DNA of 64,000 bases, taken from contig OW285195.1 of assembly GCA_935421135.1 (NCBI GenBank), positions 6,052,701-6,116,700 of the forward strand, written 5' to 3'. Source of the stretch: Bugulina stolonifera (Eukaryota; Bryozoa; Gymnolaemata; Cheilostomatida; Bugulidae). Positions 12,701 to 23,025 of the stretch are shown in pieces. Position numbers and translations under genes: made by a program. Under the pieces are notes generated by a model. The model saw nothing but the letters and a program-made list of their open reading frames with translations. It was not told the origin of the DNA and searched no databases. How positions within the stretch are numbered: the first letter of the stretch is position 1; the number at the start of each line of letters is the position of its first letter.

Positions 12701-15700
12701 TTTTAATATTTTGGCTTAAAGCCGTTGATCAGGTTAATAATCTAAACCATATGAAAATAATTGAATTCTTCAAACTCAACCTGCCAAGCGCAAATAAACT
12801 AAATCATGTTCTCATGATAAACAAGTTGGCTTCATTCATCAGCATGTATTTCTCTTCAACTAATTCATGCAATGCGGTAATGGTTCTTTAGATTTAATTT
12901 CTTGTTGTATCCACTCAGGTATTAGGCCTATAATTCTTCTGGTCAGTGGAGCATACCCTAACTTACATTCAGAGTATTCCTTAGCTTCTTCATGTAACAA
13001 TGAAAAATGTCAAAACTTGGGAAGGTTTGAGTCGTTTTAAATCTCAAATTTTTAGTACGGAGAAGTACACACAGACATTGGTATTACTCCCTGTGCAAAT
13101 ACCATGTGCATCACGGAGTCAGCTGCCAATTGTCCAAGGAGCTGTACCTCTACTGCCATGAACTATTTGGCATCAAAAACTACTTAATTCACCAAAATTT
13201 CCATTTATCGGCTCTCAAGTTACAGTTTACTATAATATCTACTATGCCTTTCATGCAATGTATGATATATTGAAACTTTGGGTCTAATAGGAAGTAATTA
13301 TGATAAAATTTATTTTTACTTATAGTTCGATAGTGGCTTCTCTTCAACTGTTGCCATTTCACACAGGACTTTGTTAATTTTAGCAACCATCTCATGACTA
13401 CCCAAAGGAAATAACTCGATTTATGCCTGTCACTTCTGTTATCCCATGACATATTTTAAAGTTCACCCAGTTAGCAGTTTCGGACTCTGCATGTTATCAT
13501 ACTAATCACAGCGAATATTTTCATTGTAGTGCCTTAATCTATAGAGGTTGAAATGGTACCAACGTTTGACTGACTACCCACTGTAGATTCTATGCGGAGT
13601 TACTGCAACAATGCATGCAGCAGATGTTGGTAACAGATACCCGCAAAGGTCAACTCTCAGCCAGAACTGTGTGGCTACTGTTTGAAAACGGCAGTTGGGA
13701 CATGGCAAATGAGCAGCTGGTAAATAAGCCATCACATTAGACGATCCAACACACCCATTTTCGAACTCCTGTTTAGAAAATAGCTGTGTAAAGATAAAGG
13801 AAGACTATTCTTCAATTATGGTGATGTTCATTAACTGCAGCGATTGTACTAAACTTGAATCTTTGATATGTTCATCTGTGACATGTCTAGTTGTCAAAAT
13901 TTTTTACTAGTGTCAGTGTACTAGCATTTGTGCCAATGTTCAGTCACCAATGCAGCCTTTTATCCTATGCTTAGTGGACAACCTATGGATTTACACATTA
14001 TATCTGCATGTATGTACGTATAAACGTAGGTCATTGTACATGTCTAAATAGTGTTTATGATTTTCATATTAATGGCTAGTTGTTCATGTAACCTTATGTG
14101 TAAGCTATATACATGTATCTGCATTTTCAAAATAAATGCATTGCTAGAATATTATACATTGGTCATTCAAAGATGTTCCAGGTAATAATAATAAATTTGG
14201 TAGAGAGAAAGAACTAGGCAGCTTGTACAGTTAGTAATGGAGTTTTCACTGCAAACAGTCTCACAGAATGACACATTTCTAAAAATAACTCTAGTACTGG
14301 ACTACCAGCTGCGACTTGTACATAGGTCTTCCAGTATTAATAGACACTTGTACAACCTAAGCTACATGGAGGAATATTTGAAACCAGTTCATTGCATATG
14401 GGAAACAGCTGTGAAATATGGTATTATTCTGCTACACCTGTAGGTAGAGCCCGACTAGATGTACTAGTATAGTGACGACAGTTAGTTACATGATTGTATA
14501 AAAAGCTAAATCCAATGTATACATTATTGGGTATATCAAATATCTACATGTATTTTAGCAGAGATGAATATTAAAAAGGCAACTTGGCTGCTGTTGGAAC
14601 TACACAATTTCAATTTATAAGGCTGAAACAATTACCAGTTCTGTATGCTTATATTAATAGTAGGAGTCTTAACATTTACCCTTTTTTATATGATGTAGAA
14701 CACAAATCACCAGATACAAGTACAGTTATATTCACAAACTATGACTACAAATGTTGCACAGCTGTATATCATGTATGATAATAGCCAATTCTCTGTAGCA
14801 CTCGCTTAGCTGTGGGTTTAATGACAGCCTAGGTGGGTGTCTGGCCAGCAATATCTAGATTCCCACAGCTGTTATAATAATTTTAGCAAGTAGTAATACA
14901 AGCAAGTACCAGGATAAAACTACAGGTATAATTTTGAATAAGAAAACACAAGCAAAAGGCAAACTCCTTGCATAAAAACAGTAGTTTCAAAATATACTTG
15001 GGCATTTCAGGCATGGAAAAATAAATTGTAACCTCCCAGAAAATCTATGCTAAGTAAACCTAAGAAATATAAAAACATTAATACTTTTGTCGATCCTAAC
15101 ATACAGATAAAGATGCTAAAGGTCAGCAGACACACACCAACATCAATAAGTTTTATCTTGAATAGTTCATGTACAGCATGTTATTGCCGTAGCCGAACCC
15201 AAGGTAACAAAATGCAATTCAAACTAGATACATGTAGATGCTAGCATCATCACACTATCTACTTGTACTTCTTGCAATGGGTTTACGGTAAATGCGTTCT
15301 TTTAGAATCAACCAGGTGAGAGTAGACACCAAATAGTGGCGGAGTGACTTTTGAGCTGTTACATGATGGAGGCTTGAGGACATGCCAAGCTCATCTATAA
15401 TGATGACACCATCACCTGTCAATCTAAAATTACAGAAAGCTACATATCAAATTTGTGGCTGCAAATTGACCTGAAAAATATGGATTGACAGCCAAGTGTT
15501 GATGGCAACAAATATATATATATAGGCTACCATTCATTTATGGATGCTTAGTAGTTTACACAACATAGGAGTCTGAAAAGTTCTGCCATCACCTGTGCAT
15601 TGATTGGTGGGCTAAGAATGCTACCCAAACAGTGGCCTGGCGATATAAGCACCAAATGAACAAGAACTTGACCAAATTTGATAAAATATAGCTTGCTTGT

Positions 15701-18700
15701 GGACATTTATGTCCATTTTCTATACATCTGACTTCAAATGTTCTAATAGCAACAGGCCTTGCATAGTTTATATAGTCTGAAGTTACTGCCTACCTCTTAT
15801 CACAAAGACCAAATGCATTATGGATAATCCATGCTGGAATGCCATCATCTTGCAATAAGCAGCAGCTTGCCCCTGTAGAAGAGTAGGCAATAATGTTCTT
15901 ATTGTGATGTTTCCTATTGTGTACGAGACTTTCCTCTCCTTAAAAACAAAATGTAAAATCACTATATTACAAATAATATGCACTAGCTACAACGATAGGC
16001 GGCGAATCTATATTCATATCATAACATGGTCTCAGAAATACCAGATTAGGCATGATACACTCCTAATGATATTGATAATAAAATAGCTGAAATGTTGATA
16101 CATGTAGGCCTACAAGTAACTCTATAAACCTTGAATAGCATAACAGTTATGATTACTAGTAAATGATGAACATGTTATAAGTGCTATTATAAATTTATAA
16201 AGAGCATCCCTATACCTGTCTAGGTTAATATAAATAACGGCAGCTTATATTACGAAACCCAATTTTATCATATGTATTTTATAAATTATGTTATATCTAT
16301 ATATTTTTAATACTATACAATTGACCCAAATATGAAATAAACCATAACTAATTATTAATCAGTCACAGGTTTATAATAACTATCTTGGTTTATCATAGAT
16401 TCACCATATACCTAGGCTCTACTAAATATATTTTAATCTTAAATTTTATTTTTGTTAATATCCTTTAGGTTTATCATAGAGTCACCATATAGAGCCTACT
16501 TTACTAGATAAAATGTTATATCATATATTCTATAATGTAGACTTATATCATATCATTCACGTTTATTATTCATCACATTTGTTAGAAAATGCTAGTGTGA
16601 GCTAATATTTTTATTATGAACAGTAAAACAAGTCGCATTTTTATTTTAATTTGTTCCTTGTATTTCAACGCTCATCCGAAGATCAACATCAGAGGATAAT
16701 TATTCTCTGAAGATGATGCCCGGATGAGCATTGAAATATAAGGAACAAATCTAAATAAAAATGCGTCTTGTTTCACTATTCATCACATCTAATACGGAAA
16801 TTATAATTGTTACAATATTTATTAATCCTTGGTGAGGTACTTATATCTCGCGGTAATAAAGTAGGGCCTATTCGTAAATTAGTTGGAGATAATGTTAATA
16901 GAGTAGAGTATAGTTTTAATGATTAATATATTATTGTTAAAATAATAATTGCACTTGTAGTAATAAATTTTCATGTATGTTTGTGTGCAATTGCTTTCAT
17001 TAGCATAGATAAGCATTAGTACAAGTATAAGTGCTGTAAGTGTATTGTAAATTTACAGAATTTGAAAAACTAAATGATGATACTATACAATAAAAATTGC
17101 ACTGTGAACTATTGCTATATAAAATTAAAAATAAATATACATGTCACATGAAATTTAATAAAATATATCTGTATTAATTATTCAATTAATATTATCATTA
17201 TATCGCTATTACAAACACATATTAAGTTTAGTTAATAATTATTTATCATAATGATATACATACTAAACTATTTTATTAATTATTTATAAATATAAATAAT
17301 TATTTTTTTTATTTTTATATATTAATTGTCGTAATGTTTGAGGCAAAGAGAGTTTGCTGGTTCACGATAAGACTCGTACTTTACTGAACTGTATTGATTC
17401 AAGTAAAAGTTTTAGTTTAGTTTCAAATGATAAAACAAAAATCAATCACTGAATCAGATAAAAATTAAAAGCACTCAGTCAGTGCACTCGAAATGAGTTG
17501 TGTCAGACCTAACCTCTGATTGCAAGAAGTCTTTGAGAAATACATAATGGTGCTAACAACCCATTTGTAGAGAATAATTAATTATTGCCACAATATTTGT
17601 TTCATTCAGAGCCGTTTATTGTGAAACGGCTTCGATACTGGTTTAGTTGTAAACTAAAACTAAGTTGCAAATTGTTCTGTTTGCGCTGGTTGTTGTTGTC
17701 TGGGTGTAGCCTTGGATAAAGTCGTAAAGATCAGTAATACGTGGTTTCATCGTTGTTCTATTACGTGGTCCTTTGTTTGATAAAGCTCACAGGCTTATTG
17801 CAAGTTGCATAGCAAAATTACACAGTACGGCAAACCTCCATTTCTAGGTCAGCATAATTGACCAACCAGAATCCGAATTATACTAGGCCGAGAAACCGTC
17901 ATCAATTTTAGTCAAGTCTACCTGTTGTCTACATGACCGGCACAATGAAAAACGCCAAAGAGCTTGTAGTCGAAACCTGTTTTTCAAACGGTCATATCTC
18001 TGGTATTAGGGCGATTTGAGACCTGAAACTTGTGTCAAACTATTGCTGATGACTTTGCCCATAGATTTACACAAAAAATATTTGGCTAGCAAAAGTTGAG
18101 AAAAGTGTGTCATACCCTGGGAGAAAAAAAGAAGAGGAAGAGAAATTGGGAGAGGACAACTTCTTATTATGATCAATAGCTTATTAGTGCCCATGTTTCT
18201 AGTTCCATTCTAGACTAACCAGTATTTCATTTTCTCTGTGTCTCAGCCAAGTCCGCTTGACGAAGTTATGTGGGGAAGGTACAGTGTGCACCCTCCCTTC
18301 TGCGCTACAGAGAGCAGTGGTTATGCTTGTCATGCTGGTATAATGTTGGCACCGGGTCTGTGAACAAACTCTCTGTCCTATATAGAGAGCATGGGAGTTT
18401 TTGCTGCGGAGAAAATGGTGTGATATTTGGTTGAATTAATATTCAAAATGGTGTGCCTACCTGACTTGGAGATGCGGCATTTCGTCATGTGAATTTGAAC
18501 TGAACTGACTATAAGATTTCCATTCATAAAAATGTAGAACATTCCAGAACTTTCTCATACTTGGAGAATTGGAGCTCTACACAGCTAATCGTTGCAGCTC
18601 TGGTTTACAATAATATTTGCTTTCAGTCGCCATGTGGCTTGATTAGTACTAATGAAAGAGTGTAATCACTGCAGTGTTGGGATATTTATATAACCATACA

Positions 18701-21700
18701 ATCATGTAGTTTTGTTATTGATTGCTTGACAATGGGGGAAGGTTGGAAAAGGTTGATAGTCAAAGTTGAGCACTTTCTCTCCTCCAAGTTATGATGGGTG
18801 TAAATAGGAATAAATTAATCTAAATGGTTGACAATTTTTTGCATCCATTGTGGTTATTTAGCAGTGGTAGAGCAGAGACGATGGGATTGTTGGTTGTACT
18901 CAGAACTGATAGTGATTCCTAGTTGGTCTATTTATCTCCACACAAGACTCCTAGCTGTTGTGGGTGGGTGGTACTCCACCCGTGTCCAATAATAGTTCAG
19001 TGTAGCTTAGGCTAAGTAATGAAGGACCCAGGTGCAAGCTATTACTAAGAGAGGAGGTGATGCAATAGGATTAGCCAACCAGACAACCCAAGTCTGATCT
19101 TTATACACTTACTCAGTGTTTGAAACGCCAGCCAGATTTGGGCTAAACTCATCAGATCTAGATTAGGAAACTTGCTTTTTTGTTTCATCAACGTCTGTTA
19201 CGACTATCAGCATAGCTGTAAGTTTTGGTGACATTTGATGATAAGGTGCCTGGTTAGACTTTGCGTTCCATGCCTGGATTCCAGTCAGGCGACCACCTGC
19301 ATTGTCTTGTCTTCAAGAGTGTCACTTTCCCAGCAGTCTGCCGTCTGCTCCCATGCCTCATTCTCAGCAGCTTGTTGTTATTTGTACATTCTACTAGGTG
19401 GATTATTGTTCTGATCACCATAAAAGTATTTTCTATATTTAGTTGTGTATCTACTGACATTTACTGGAAATAGTTTGGGTGTCTCAAGGCTAGTCCATGG
19501 TCAGATCATATCGACAAATAGCGCTAGACTATGCGAATTAATCTAACAACATAGGCATAAGAGTTGAGGATAATGTTGTATTGATGTGTTTACTGCCGTA
19601 GACTGGGCAAAAGGTCACCACCTTGCAAAGGCTGGTAAATATTTGAACAGCTTATTTGATTCAATGTAACCTGATCCAAACTGAGCTCTGATTTCACTGT
19701 CCAGTTATGGAGATTTCAAGTGGAAGTTGTGTAAACTCGTTGGTGCGAATGTACCTAGGTCTTTGACTCACCCGTGAGTCTAGACTCAAGTTTCCTGGTC
19801 TGACTGTTGTGATATAATTATGGTCATGATAAGATGAATATATTAATATAGGCTTACAACACACTGTGAGCTACTTGTATAACTGTGGCTATGAAATATT
19901 GACTAGAAAGTATTAACTGGGCTGAGTGAATAGTAAATAAACCATGAATGGTGGTCTACTAGCCTATATTATTGCATGTTGTTATAGATGTAACCGACCT
20001 CCGATGAAAGCATATCAATACGTAAAGGGTAGGCCTAGTGTAGAGAACCCGGATGCTGTTGTCCCTCACTCAGAGAAGCACCTGTAAGTAAAATTATGAT
20101 ATACTTGATTATTAATGTATGGCCTCAGCTCAGTCCTACTAGCGCTAGGAAAGCTGTATATTGCATGTAGCGTTTGACCAGTAGGATATCACATTATGTA
20201 AACAGCTGACCTGTGGAAAGGTCAAGACTTGCTGCTGCCCTTAAGTAGGGTGTAACGTACTATTATATAACCTGCTGACCCCCATGCTGACCTTTTTGGT
20301 CACTGGACTTGTAAACTACATTATTGTATTGTATTGTATTCATGGCAGGTGAACAGTGGGAATTCAACATCTAGCCTACGTGTAGCTGCAGACCTACTAT
20401 AACTACTGCAATCATTTCTAGTATATGATGTAATGTGAAGGCTTATGAGTTGACTTCCTCTGTAGGTACCACAAACATTACGTGCCGAATGTCTGTATCA
20501 AGGCCAACTCTCCATCAAGCTCGAGTTCTGCAGCCTCCCCACAGGATGACCTTGCCCTTGACCTTCGGTCTCCTAGTATGAGAGAGAGACACACCTCTGT
20601 ATGCTCTACTCAGTCTGCCGAGACTCCACCTGGTGCTAATGAGGAGACACCAGATCATGCAGGTGTCAAGGACACAAGTACAGAAGGTGCTGGCCAGACC
20701 GCAGACGAAATCGTTGATGTCGAAAGTTCTGACGGTGAGTCATCATTTGGCAGCACTCTGGTTGCTGAGTGCTTGTTGTATATATTTGTGACTGGATTCC
20801 AGAGACAATGCATTGCTGACAGATTTCAGGAAAGCCTTATCTTGTCTATACAAAGGGAATAATGGATGGCTGGCAGCCAACTTGTAGCAGACTCAGCAGT
20901 ATTACAAATACAATCAACTCAACATTAGATCTATAAACAGTGATGTACATGTCTCTCTTATAGTTTTTGTCAAGATTTCAACTGGAGGAGGAGATAGGAA
21001 AGTCTTTGGTAGACCTGTTTAGTATTAAAATGCCAGTTGAACAATTCATATCTATTTTTGCACTTATATCAGTAAATGATAATATATTAGGTAGATTGAT
21101 ATTGTGTATAAATTGGTGGGTAATTATTCCCTGGGTTAGCTAGCCTCGCTCCTGTTCATTCAAGGTAGTCTTCTCGTTGTAACTGTAGCGCAACATATTG
21201 CCTCTCGATCAATAACTACTCAGCGATTACTTGGAAAGTAAGTTGGGCAGATGGTAGATAAAATGCCGTAAGGAACTGCCTCCCAACTCGTTCGCTTAAT
21301 GAAAAGGTCACAAACTCCATGTTGGGTCCATTGATTTCCTTTCCGATATTTGGGTACTTGATGCCTATGTGGGTCAGCTCAATTTGCAACCAGCTAGAAA
21401 CTAAATGAAATCATGAGAGATTAATTTTTGAAAATTTTGAAAAAAAGTTGTTTCGTTTTGGAGTTCTAATTTTATAACATCTTTTTTATATTGTATCCGA
21501 GGAGGGGTCAACTGAAAGTGTCCTGTTGCCCTCACAACAGTAGTATTGATCAGACTGAAATATTGGCTTATTTCCAAGATTAATTAAATTTCTCTGCTAT
21601 TTCATTAGTGGCATTATAATTGGCATTCTGGTTAACTGAAATACATCTCTTACCTTGATATTACATTATACTCAGAAGGACTGAATTAATGCTCATTGTA

Positions 21701-22775
21701 TTAGGTGTACTTGGGCTTCTATGTTTCTATGAAAATTAGATTCAATGCTTATTCCCAGAGATAAGAATAGTCTGTCAATATTGTTTGATTAGCTAATAAT
21801 TGGTAATTAATACTCTGGTCTGGGAGTGCAAGGTGCACACAGTAGTTCTACTACTAACTAGTCAGTACAGGTACACCAGGATGTGTTACAGCTGATGGTA
21901 TGGTAGTAGGCCTTGCATTTTCATTAGCAAAAATACAAAATACACTTTTGTAATTAAATAATTGATAGTACAAGTTATGATAACAAATCATAGTACAAGT
22001 TGGAGTCATAGCCAGCCCGTATCATAATAGCACATGGTTGTTACGACACATCTCATGAGTTTTTCAACTTCATTGACTTGTTGATCACAACTTTACTCCA
22101 ACGACCACAAGAATGTTTGTCTGATCACTAGTTGAAAAGCTGATAGTACCAAAGATAGTCAAACATGCTGTATACTCTTTGGTATTGCTCAACGCATTTG
22201 TATCTGTATTGTAGTAAACAAGTTGATTAGCACTCAATAAACCAGTCTATTATTATCAGCTAGTCCGCCATGTCTATGGCAAAAGTTCATTTGTGGGAAT
22301 TACCCATAATCCTAGTTCCCCATGTACTAAGTGGTCCTTTCCTCAACTGTGTAGGTTCCTTGTGATGATGAGAGCTGACTCTTTAGTTGATTAACCAAAG
22401 CTGGATTAGTCCTGACCAAAGACTTTTTAATCCAGTATGGTTTACAGTGTAGAGGTTGGCCATTTGCCAGTTTTCATACGTGACAAGGTGTAGTTGTCTT
22501 TTTTGAACTAATTTATTAGTTAGTCTGTATTATGTTCTAATGTAGATTGTCCAGTGATAGCTCAGCCTGCTGCTCTGCCTGTTGAAAATGAAGAAACCAA
22601 AGGCATTGATGGAGAGACTCAAACTGATCACTCCGACTCACAGCAGTGCCTTGATAAACTGGACTCTTTATTCCTGGAGATTCTAAACTCTTCGAACATG
22701 TCCGAGGAGAACAAGAGGGAGAAGACAGCTAGCCAGCAGGCTCTGTTGTCTCAGCTGAAGTTACTTCTGGTTTAA
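6778..22775 (+). CDS. SKI: Ski/Sno family transcriptional corepressor (5 exons, 556 aa)
   Basis: Exons: 6778-7743, 11531-11640, 19988-20083, 20466-20734 and 22546-22775. All junctions are GT-AG and the phases close. Exon 1 (residues 1-322) holds both family domains: a DHD (Ski/Sno/Dac) domain at about residues 102-200 (GFVIGGEERLCLPP, INEACDALLIHCSRC) and the SMAD4-binding SAND-like domain at about 215-310 (HECFGEGHGF, CISCADC, THTHF, CHWGFNRRNWRNYLLLS). The Cys and His residues fit the zinc site of this domain. Exon 1 ends at KKRK, after the SMAD4-binding domain, where vertebrate SKI as I remember it also has its first intron. The later exons encode a Ser/Thr/Glu-rich linker and a C-terminus (from ETQTDHSD) with coiled-coil-like character. 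Family members repress TGF-beta/SMAD target genes in the nucleus by recruiting corepressors. Intron 2 holds a 6.5-kb transposon. Without splicing of intron 1, a stop follows two codons after KKRK. SKI versus SNO (SKIL) cannot be decided here. Confidence 0.92.
7744..11530 (+). other. Ski intron 1
   Basis: A 3.8-kb intron with donor AAAG|GTCAGT and acceptor TACTTTTAG. It is mostly AT-rich sequence with no recognisable repeat family. Two phase-compatible open stretches lie on the opposite strand (9214-10040) and are listed separately as a doubtful nested gene. Confidence 0.8.
9214..10040 (-). CDS. Doubtful nested gene in Ski intron 1, antisense, two exon-like blocks
   Basis: On the minus strand one block runs from about 10040 down to the donor GCGC|GTGAGG near 9770. 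It includes a hydrophobic run (GIIVMAAWAVAGVIPMLPNF) that could be a membrane segment. A second block begins after a TCTAG acceptor near 9429 and ends at the stop at 9214; the phases agree across the intron. The predicted peptide has no family that I recognise, and no good start codon or upstream exon was found. The opposite strand also has an open frame of 57 codons from 9887, which weakens the case. It could be a real small gene, a decayed repeat-encoded gene or chance. Confidence 0.22.
11706..11977 (+). repeat. Left terminal inverted repeat
   Basis: A 272-bp arm from CATGGGCACTAATAAGC to GGTCATGTAGACAAC. A reading frame of about 62 codons crosses it, but the same frame appears in the right arm on the other strand, so it is a by-product of the repeat and not a gene. 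It contains one copy of the dispersed GAAGTTGTCCTCTCCC motif at 11738. Confidence 0.93.
13587..13719 (+). pseudogene. Exon-like block inside the transposon, unidentified
   Basis: After the acceptor CCACTGTAG an open frame reads LLQQCMQQMLV, GQLSARTVWLLFENG and SWDMANEQL before a possible donor CTG|GTAAAT. The composition looks protein-like (TVWLLF, SWDMAN). I recognise no family. It lies on the strand opposite the helicase fragment. It may be part of a transposase gene or chance; other frames in the same stretch are also partly open. Confidence 0.3.
15255..15938 (-). pseudogene. Pif1-like helicase fragment carried by the transposon
   Basis: Two consecutive exon-like blocks on the minus strand join in phase: 15938-15794 (acceptor TTTTTAAG, donor AGAG|GTAGGC) and 15423-15255 (acceptor AATTTTAG, then a stop). 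The first reads IIAYSSTGASCCLLQDDG then IIHNAFGLCDK, like the Pif1 stretch V-A-TG-AA-L-G followed by H-F-L. The second reads GDGVIIIDELGMSSSL, like the Walker B motif IIDE-SM. No Walker A (GxxGxGKS) block was found upstream, and the GDF-QLPP motif that normally follows Walker B is missing. It is therefore a fragment or a decayed gene. It could be captured host sequence or the element's own gene. Pif1 assignment is by motif only. Confidence 0.5.
16622..16777. repeat. 156-bp hairpin inside the transposon
   Basis: The left arm (ACAAGTCGCATTTTTATTT, TTGTTCCTTGTATTTCAA, GCTCATCCG) is answered by a right arm (CGGATGAGC, TTGAAATATAAGGAACAA, AAATAAAAATGCGTCTTGT). The arms are about 70 bp with few mismatches around a short AT-rich centre. 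It may be a nested miniature foldback element or an internal structure of the host transposon. Confidence 0.85.
17924..18195 (-). repeat. Right terminal inverted repeat
   Basis: The reverse complement of 11706-11977, starting GTTGTCTACATGACCGG and ending GCTTATTAGTGCCCATG. It is followed directly by the 8-bp duplication TTTCTAGT. Confidence 0.93.
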
Positions 22776-23019
22776 TAATACTAAACCAGTATATTTGTAA
22801 ATAGTTATAATATATTATACAACAGGAAGTGACGTTCATCTAGCCTCGATTCTATACTTTATTGTGGGAGATATGGGACATATTGTATAGCGTTTCAAAA
22901 TGACAAATGGTAGATATGAGTATCTTAGGCTAAAATGTGCACTTGATTACCTCAGGAAGGGTCCCAATGTAATTTACTCTGCTCTGCTAATTATTGGTAT
23001 AATTACTCTTGTATATTTT

Positions 23020-23025
23020 AATAAA
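23020..23025 (+). promoter_or_regulatory. Poly(A) signal candidate for Ski
   Basis: AATAAA, 245 bp after the Ski stop codon, is followed by TG- and T-rich sequence. It is the first canonical signal after the last exon. Confidence 0.45.

Larger units (their letters stand above)
11698..18203. mobile_element. 6.49-kb DNA transposon with 272-bp inverted repeats, inserted in Ski intron 2
   Basis: The element spans 11706-18195, begins CATGGGCACTAATAAG and ends with its complement. It is flanked by an identical 8-bp target duplication TTTCTAGT at 11698-11705 and 18196-18203. The terminal inverted repeats appear nearly identical where compared, suggesting recent insertion. An 8-bp duplication occurs in the hAT, P, Merlin and Mutator groups. 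Long inverted repeats favour a Mutator-like element, while the CATG end resembles P elements; I cannot choose. The interior is AT-rich (notably 12430-12700 and 16200-17340), holds a Pif1-like helicase fragment on the minus strand and an exon-like block on the plus strand, and shows no intact transposase. It starts 65 bp after the exon 2 donor. Both sides of the Ski message remain spliceable by consensus. Confidence 0.9.
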
